A stretch of DNA of 64,000 nucleotides from Morganella psychrotolerans (GTDB lineage: Bacteria > Pseudomonadota > Gammaproteobacteria > Enterobacterales > Enterobacteriaceae): contig NZ_LZEX01000001.1 in NCBI RefSeq assembly GCF_001676055.1, positions 496,001 to 560,000 of the forward strand, read 5' to 3'. The notes under the pieces were generated by a model, which made no database searches, was not told the origin of the DNA, and was given only the letters and a program-made list of their open reading frames with translations. The translations under genes were made by a program, and so were the position numbers. This document shows positions 59,472 to 64,000 of the stretch, one piece after another (within the stretch, counting starts at the first letter, position 1; every line of letters begins with the position of its first letter).

Positions 59472-59623
59472 TATCTGAAAGAAAATATTATTATCGCTGA
59501 AGGATAATTGCATTGCGTTATCTCTTTAAATATATACCGGCAGCAAATTTATCATAATTTGTTCTTTTACCGGCCTTTCCTGTGAGGTAGACTACCCACA
59601 TCAGTTTAACTAATGTAACCGTT

Positions 59624-59800
59624 ATGTCCTCTCTGCAACTCGTACTGACTATCTACGCAACAGGTGGTCTTTTTTCATTTATTCTGACCTTTTTTCTGAC
59701 AAAAGATCCGAACCCGCTTTTCCGCCTGCTCAGTTGTCTGCTGATAGCCCTGACCTGGCCAATGTCATTGCCGGTGGTTATCCTGTTTTCATTGTTCTGA
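59624..59800 (+). CDS. GhoT/OrtT-type membrane toxin peptide
   Basis: A 58-residue peptide with two membrane helices. The C-terminal half RLLSCLLIALTWPMSLPVVI-LFSLF is nearly that of E. coli GhoT and its orphan paralogue OrtT (TWPMS.PVALLFSLF). These proteins damage the membrane potential: GhoT as the toxin of the type V GhoST system, OrtT as a stand-alone. No GhoS antitoxin gene is near, so it is more like OrtT. The ribosome site is weak. It follows the structured leader region after about 150 bases. Confidence 0.85.
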   Translation: MSSLQLVLTIYATGGLFSFILTFFLTKDPNPLFRLLSCLLIALTWPMSLPVVILFSLF

Positions 59801-60004
59801 GCCGGTATCCTGAACGGACAGATGCGGGTTCAGTATCACGGCGGGGAAGCACAAACGAAAATACATAAGGCAGATATAATAAAGGAGTACAACAACCACA
59901 GGAAAATAATGTTGTGGCCGTGTCCTCCTTTACTAACATAATGAGTCTGCTGTTGCAGAAAAAGTAAAAGTAATAACACCATTCAAAAATAATAACGTGG
60001 ACAA

Positions 60005-60205
60005 TCAATCCATCGCATTGATAGCTTTTTCATAAATCACATTCATGAAATCATCATTCTGTTGCTCTGAATATATTTCCAGCATAACCTGAATGGCTTC
60101 TTTGGTAACAGGCTCGCCACTTTTACACAAAAGGACAGCCGCCCTGCCAATTACCTGGCAAATTTCTCCATAGACATATGCGTCGCTTACACGTTCTGAA
60201 ATCAT
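60005..60205 (-). CDS. Small YmgB/AriR-like regulatory protein
   Basis: A 66-residue all-helical protein starting MISERVSDAYVYGEICQVIG. The pattern VIGRAAVLLCKSGEPVTKEAI and the C-terminal FMNVIYEKAINAM resemble YmgB/AriR, a dimeric protein tied to biofilm and acid resistance in E. coli. Identity is low, so the assignment is tentative. Start at 60205 chosen over 60280 because the longer form adds non-helical sequence. Confidence 0.55.
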   Translation of the reverse strand: MISERVSDAYVYGEICQVIGRAAVLLCKSGEPVTKEAIQVMLEIYSEQQNDDFMNVIYEKAINAMD

Positions 60206-61130
60206 AATTGTGCCTATTTGTCTTATAATATAACTACTCCCCTGTCCGTTCTGTACCGCAGGAAAGGGATTGCTGTTCACTAATGCATCAGTAAAAATAA
60301 TCTAAAAAATGCTCAATAATTAATTATCGTCACATTGCGATTAATGTTCAAAGAAAAAACATAATATTCAGGTAACACTTTAAAGAAGACATAAGACACT
60401 CATTCACTTTCAAAGGTTTACGCTATTTACGTGTTATCCCCGGTTGTTATTGTTACTTCTGAGTTACATTTCGATAAATACTATATCATGCGATATATAC
60501 TTTTTCGCCACCAATATACATAAATTTATAAAAAAATCCTCATACTCAATAAAAGACTATATTATGATTATCTTAATGAGTGCAGACCACTGCGCCATAC
60601 TCATTTATGGCTTATATTAATCATACAAAATGTCAATATTTCCTCAACAGGCAGAGATTCACTTTATTACTTAACATTTAGTGTGGATTTTCAGTATTTA
60701 CACACTACATTCATTATAAGTATTAACCAGTAATCAATAAATGAATATAGGTATTATTTACTTTATGCCTCAAGACGAAAACGTATTGATAGCACAATTT
60801 TATTTACCCTAAGATTTCATATCTTCATTTATATTATTATCTGCCCGCGTTATATAATAAATAAATAACCCGAAATTTTGCTTAATCTTATTTAGAATAC
60901 TCACTGTGTGAGTCAATATCTTTCATTACCCTGAAAGCATGTTCCGGACAGAATCTGCCACATTTTTAAACAAATCTATCGTAAACAAGACATCTTGTTT
61001 TACAAAGTATTAATAATTAACATTATCGCTGCCGATACCAGTTTTTTATAGTTGTATTCGCCCTGTTTTCCCATTATGATTCGCGCCTTTGAATAGTGTG
61101 TCTCTCTTTTATTTATCTGATTGAGGTTAT
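60206..61130. other. AT-rich intergenic region upstream of satP
   Basis: About 925 bases, very AT-rich. No open frame, terminator or family RNA recognised. A dyad AACAAGA-CA-TCTTGTT at 60984-60999, about 130 bases before satP, could be an operator. Confidence 0.6.
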
Positions 61131-61700
61131 ATGAGCTCTACTCGTATTGCGAATCCCGGCCCGTTAGGCTTACTGGGATTTGGTATGACAACTATCTTGC
61201 TGAACGTCCATAATGCAGGATTTTTCCCGATGGCATCCGTTATCCTGAGCATGGGAATTTTCTACGGCGGAATAGCACAGATAATTGCAGGTATTTTTGA
61301 GTTTAAGAAAGGAAATACATTCGGCGCGACTGCATTTACCTCTTACGGTTTTTTCTGGATAAGCCTTGTCGGTATCATGGTTATGCCGTCAATGGGATTC
61401 GGCGTAGAAACCAGCCATGAATTCCTGGCAGTTTACCTGGCATTGTGGGGTATCTTCTCTTTCTTTATGTTTATCGCCACACTGAAAGCGAACATTGCTC
61501 TGAGCACTGTTTTCTTCTTACTGGTTATTTTGTTTGCTTTACTCGTTATCGGGAATGCTACCGGTAATGCAGCAATGCTGAAATTTGCCGGTTATGAAGG
61601 GATACTGTGCGGTGCTGTCGCATTCTATCTGGCCATGGCTGAAGTTCTGAATGAACAATACGGCCGGACCATTTTACCGATTGGCGAACGCCACGCGTAA
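61131..61700 (+). CDS. satP: Acetate/succinate:proton symporter SatP
   Basis: A 189-residue AceTr family protein (E. coli SatP 188) with six membrane helices. The family signature NPGPLGLLGFGMTTILLN is at the N-terminus, where E. coli has NPAPLGL. GNTFGATAFTSYGFFW and AEVLNEQYGRTILPIGE are conserved. GAGG precedes the ATG. It ends at a strong terminator. Confidence 0.95.
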   Translation: MSSTRIANPGPLGLLGFGMTTILLNVHNAGFFPMASVILSMGIFYGGIAQIIAGIFEFKKGNTFGATAFTSYGFFWISLVGIMVMPSMGFGVETSHEFLAVYLALWGIFSFFMFIATLKANIALSTVFFLLVILFALLVIGNATGNAAMLKFAGYEGILCGAVAFYLAMAEVLNEQYGRTILPIGERHA

Positions 61701-61721
61701 TTAACTGAATTACCAGTATTA

Positions 61722-61757
61722 AAAAACCCGTTCACTTCACAGTAAACGGGTTTTTAT
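61722..61757 (+). terminator. Terminator after satP
   Basis: 11-bp stem (61722-61732 with 61745-61755), T-rich tail; A-rich on the left. Confidence 0.85.
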
Positions 61758-61776
61758 TTATTTTCAGTTAAAAATT

Positions 61777-61833
61777 ATACCCAACGTCATTCAGGATGCT
61801 GCCCGGACCCTGCAGTTTGAATAAATAAGGGTA
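61777..61833 (+). repeat. Short copy of the palindromic miniature repeat, 57 bases
   Basis: Both ends present (ATACCCAACGTCATTCAGGA and CCTGCAGTTTGAATAAATAA with GGGTA); core reduced to a few bases. Between the convergent satP and yfaZ. Confidence 0.85.
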
Positions 61834-61837
61834 ATAA

Positions 61838-62377
61838 TCAGAAACTCAGCCCGGCACCCAGATATGCACCATCGGCAATCCGGTTTTCATGACCGTTATT
61901 TGATTCCACTTCAATTTTACGATAACCGGCATTCACACTCAGCGGCGCAAACACTGTCCAGTTAGCACCCACGTTCGCTTCTTTATATGAATCATTACCG
62001 GATACCAGTGCTGACGGCGCACCATAATATTCACCGTAAACACTCAGAGACGGCATAATACTCCACGCCACACCCACACCGGGAGCAACTGCCAGTCCTT
62101 TCTTACCGGAATCCGGATCCAGATACAGCGCTTTCCCGCCGATACTGGCAGAAACAGGGCCTAACGGAAAGGCGAATTTAGCTCTGGCACCGCCGAGCTG
62201 ACCCGCATGGTCGCTGCGCGCCCAGTTACCATCAAACGATAAGCCGGCATTCGGGTTGCCGAAACCCACATTCATGTCGGTATATTTCTTACCGGCCTGC
62301 ATACTCATTGATACCGCATTTGCCGCACCAGCAACAAACATCAGTGATGCAGCCGCAGCCGCCATATATTTTTTCAT
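61838..62377 (-). CDS. yfaZ: YfaZ-family outer membrane protein
   Basis: A 179-residue predicted beta-barrel with a signal peptide cut after about ANA (21). Alternating hydrophobic strands, the ending YLGAGLSF with terminal Phe, and the blocks FPLGPVSASIGGKALYL and ADGAYLGAGLSF match the YfaZ family. Function unknown. Confidence 0.88.
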   Translation of the reverse strand: MKKYMAAAAASLMFVAGAANAVSMSMQAGKKYTDMNVGFGNPNAGLSFDGNWARSDHAGQLGGARAKFAFPLGPVSASIGGKALYLDPDSGKKGLAVAPGVGVAWSIMPSLSVYGEYYGAPSALVSGNDSYKEANVGANWTVFAPLSVNAGYRKIEVESNNGHENRIADGAYLGAGLSF

Positions 62378-62473
62378 TATGCCACCACATTAAAATCAGA
62401 CAGGGTTCTGTGCATTTTCTCTGAAATGCTAACCATTTGAAAGTTAATAATTTACGATTTATGTAAAGTTATC

Positions 62474-62520
62474 TATACCAAGCGTTGTTCAGAATGCCGG
62501 TTCGAATAAATAAGGGTATA
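62474..62520 (+). repeat. Degenerate copy of the palindromic miniature repeat
   Basis: TATACCAAGCGTTGTTCAGA at the left and CGAATAAATAAGGGTATA at the right; 47 bases, several mismatches. Confidence 0.6.
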
Positions 62521-62530
62521 ACCTGAATCA

Positions 62531-62567
62531 ATAGGTCTAACCAATCCATCAAATCGACACATTCTTT
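62531..62567 (+). promoter_or_regulatory. OxyR-like binding site upstream of katA
   Basis: Four quarter sites with the correct 7-base spacing: ATAG-N7-CAAT-N7-ATCG-N7-CTTT, 13 of 16 core bases of ATAG-N7-CTAT-N7-ATAG-N7-CTAT. The first half also has the consensus T and A inside. A -10-like TATATT follows at 62580-62585, so the site would reach the -35 region, as at OxyR-activated promoters. Confidence 0.55.
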
Positions 62568-62721
62568 TTCCTGTAGTGCTATATTTTATACCAAGTCAAA
62601 AATTCAGATAAAAACAATAATGCTCCGCACAATTTCTGACTAACCATACTGCTGATTGTGTACATCGCGCTAATTTCTGCATTTCAGCTTGTTTGTTTCT
62701 TTTACCGACTGGAGATATGTG

Positions 62722-64000
62722 ATGAAAAAGAAAGGATTAACCACCGCGGCGGGCGCACCCGTTGTTGATAATAATAATGTGATGACTGCCGGAAAACGTG
62801 GACCGATGTTGTTACAGGATGTCTGGTTTCTTGAAAAACTCGCGCATTTCGACCGCGAAGTGATCCCTGAGCGGCGTATGCACGCCAAAGGCTCCGGCGC
62901 ATTTGGTACATTTACCGTCACTCACGATATCACCCGCTTTACCCGCGCCAAGCTGTTTTCCCAGGTCGGCAAAAAAACCGATATGTTTGCCCGTTACTCA
63001 ACCGTTGCCGGTGAACGCGGTGCGGCTGACGCCGAGCGTGATATCCGCGGATTTGCGCTGAAGTTTTATACCGAAGAAGGTAACTGGGATATGGTGGGTA
63101 ATAATACTCCGGTATTCTATCTGCGTGACCCGCTGAAATTTCCGGATCTGAACCACGTTGTCAAACGGGATCCGCGCACTAATCTGCGCAATATGGCGTA
63201 TAAATGGGATTTTTTCTCGCATCTGCCTGAATCGCTGCACCAGTTAACTATTGATGTCAGTGATCGCGGACTTCCGCAAAGTTTTCGCCATATGCACGGC
63301 TTCGGCAGCCATACCTACAGCTTTATCAACAGTGATAATGAACGTTTCTGGGTGAAATTCCACTTCCGTTGCCAGCAGGGAATTGCCAACCTGATGGATG
63401 ATGAAGCAGAACAGTTAATCGGTAAAGATCGCGAGAGTTCACAGCGTGACCTCTATGATGCCATTGAAAGCGGAGATTATCCGCGCTGGAACCTGCAAAT
63501 CCAGATAATGCCGGAAACCGATGCGGCAAAAGTCCCGTATAACCCGTTTGATTTAACCAAAGTCTGGCCGCATGCCGATTATCCGCTGATGGATGTGGGC
63601 TATTACGAACTGAACCGTAACCCGGAAAATTATTTCTCTGATGTGGAACAGGCTGCATTTAATCCCGGCAACGTAGTGCCCGGCATCGGTTTCTCTCCGG
63701 ATAAAATGTTGCAGGGGCGTTTGTTCTCCTACGGTGATACACAGCGCTATCGTTTAGGTGTGAACCATAATCAGATACCTGTCAATAAGCCACGCTGCCC
63801 GTTCCATAATTATCATCGCGACGGTGCAATGCGTATTGATGGAAACAGCGGCAACAGTGAAACCTATGAGCCAAACAGTGCCGGGCTTTTTCAGGAACAG
63901 CCGGATTTCAGCGAGCCGCCATTGTCACTTGAAGGTGCCGCAGATCACTGGAACCACCGCGAAGATACAGATTATTTCAGCCAGCCGCGTGCGCTGTATG
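62722..64000 (+). CDS. katA: Monofunctional haem catalase KatA, 3' end beyond window
   Basis: Splits hydrogen peroxide to water and oxygen. The visible 426 residues follow the small-subunit, NADPH-binding catalases and especially Proteus mirabilis catalase: [16 protein letters not shown]-type start, catalytic His54 in [13 protein letters not shown], the Asn region in [19 protein letters not shown], and the haem-ligand Tyr helix [17 protein letters not shown]. The ATG at 62722 has GGAG 7 bases upstream. Regulation by OxyR is suggested by the upstream site. Confidence 0.96.
   Translation, partial: MKKKGLTTAAGAPVVDNNNVMTAGKRGPMLLQDVWFLEKLAHFDREVIPERRMHAKGSGAFGTFTVTHDITRFTRAKLFSQVGKKTDMFARYSTVAGERGAADAERDIRGFALKFYTEEGNWDMVGNNTPVFYLRDPLKFPDLNHVVKRDPRTNLRNMAYKWDFFSHLPESLHQLTIDVSDRGLPQSFRHMHGFGSHTYSFINSDNERFWVKFHFRCQQGIANLMDDEAEQLIGKDRESSQRDLYDAIESGDYPRWNLQIQIMPETDAAKVPYNPFDLTKVWPHADYPLMDVGYYELNRNPENYFSDVEQAAFNPGNVVPGIGFSPDKMLQGRLFSYGDTQRYRLGVNHNQIPVNKPRCPFHNYHRDGAMRIDGNSGNSETYEPNSAGLFQEQPDFSEPPLSLEGAADHWNHREDTDYFSQPRALY

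Larger units (their letters stand above)
58614..59623. other. 1-kb AT-rich region with structured sequence and a terminator
   Basis: No convincing protein gene. 58614-59200 is very AT-rich. 59249-59313 forms three well-matched hairpins, and 59444-59471 is a strong terminator. See the separate entries. Confidence 0.65.
62378..62721. other. Divergent region yfaZ/katA
   Basis: Holds a degenerate repeat (62474-62520), an OxyR-like site (62531-62567) and the katA promoter. Confidence 0.65.

Overview
This is a chromosomal window from an enterobacterium of the Morganellaceae, most likely Morganella itself. The class A acid phosphatase at 27490-28240 is of the Morganella PhoC type, and the catalase at the right edge resembles Proteus KatA. 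Gene content and order otherwise follow Enterobacterales housekeeping blocks. No rRNA, tRNA, CRISPR array, intact insertion sequence or prophage was recognised. Family names and comparisons come from recall of known proteins, not from a database search.

Layout. 1-712: 3' part of a family 2 glycosyltransferase (minus). 982-7490: bamC-dapA, gcvR-bcp, perM, bepA-yfgD, in an order close to that of E. coli. 7650-8204: a stand-alone two-partner-secretion domain protein. 8449-12657: a ynbA-ynbC-ynbD phospholipid-type operon without ynbB, ending in a small membrane protein. 12720-17794: hda with a probable CTG start, uraA, upp with a UTP-sensing type start region, purMN under a PurR box, and a helix-hairpin-helix gene. 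18031-23826: speG, ppk-ppx, mgtE. 23956-24488: a YafQ/DinJ-type toxin-antitoxin pair. 25236-28661: a frameshifted MFS transporter, a DoxX protein, phoC with a frameshift in an A9 tract, and a lipoprotein. 28934-38520: the mdtABC-baeSR multidrug efflux and envelope-stress operon.

38521-42500 is a foreign island. It carries a full-length orphan TccC-type Tc-toxin subunit whose variable C-terminus looks like an ADP-ribosyltransferase, followed by decayed pieces of an XRE regulator and an ArdC antirestriction gene. 42506-49734 returns to core genes: a membrane protein, trhP(yegQ), the CyaR small RNA with a CRP site, yegS, fbaB, rluF (frameshifted), thiD and cspE. 50338-58613: pagP, an aromatic amino acid permease, mgrB (frameshifted and overlooked by long-ORF methods), an AraC-type regulator, yidA, amiD, a GST, a CatB-like acetyltransferase and alsT. 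59624-63999: a GhoT/OrtT-type toxin peptide, a YmgB-like protein, satP, yfaZ and katA (partial) behind an OxyR-like site.

Two threads cross the window. First, a palindromic miniature repeat with conserved ends occurs at least ten times between genes. Second, four otherwise normal genes (MFS transporter, phoC, rluF, mgrB) are each broken by one base, three of them by an extra base in an A/T run of 7-9. Each regains its usual family length if that base is corrected. Either the assembly has homopolymer errors, or these genes are truly off or slip-regulated. This matters most for mgrB and phoC.
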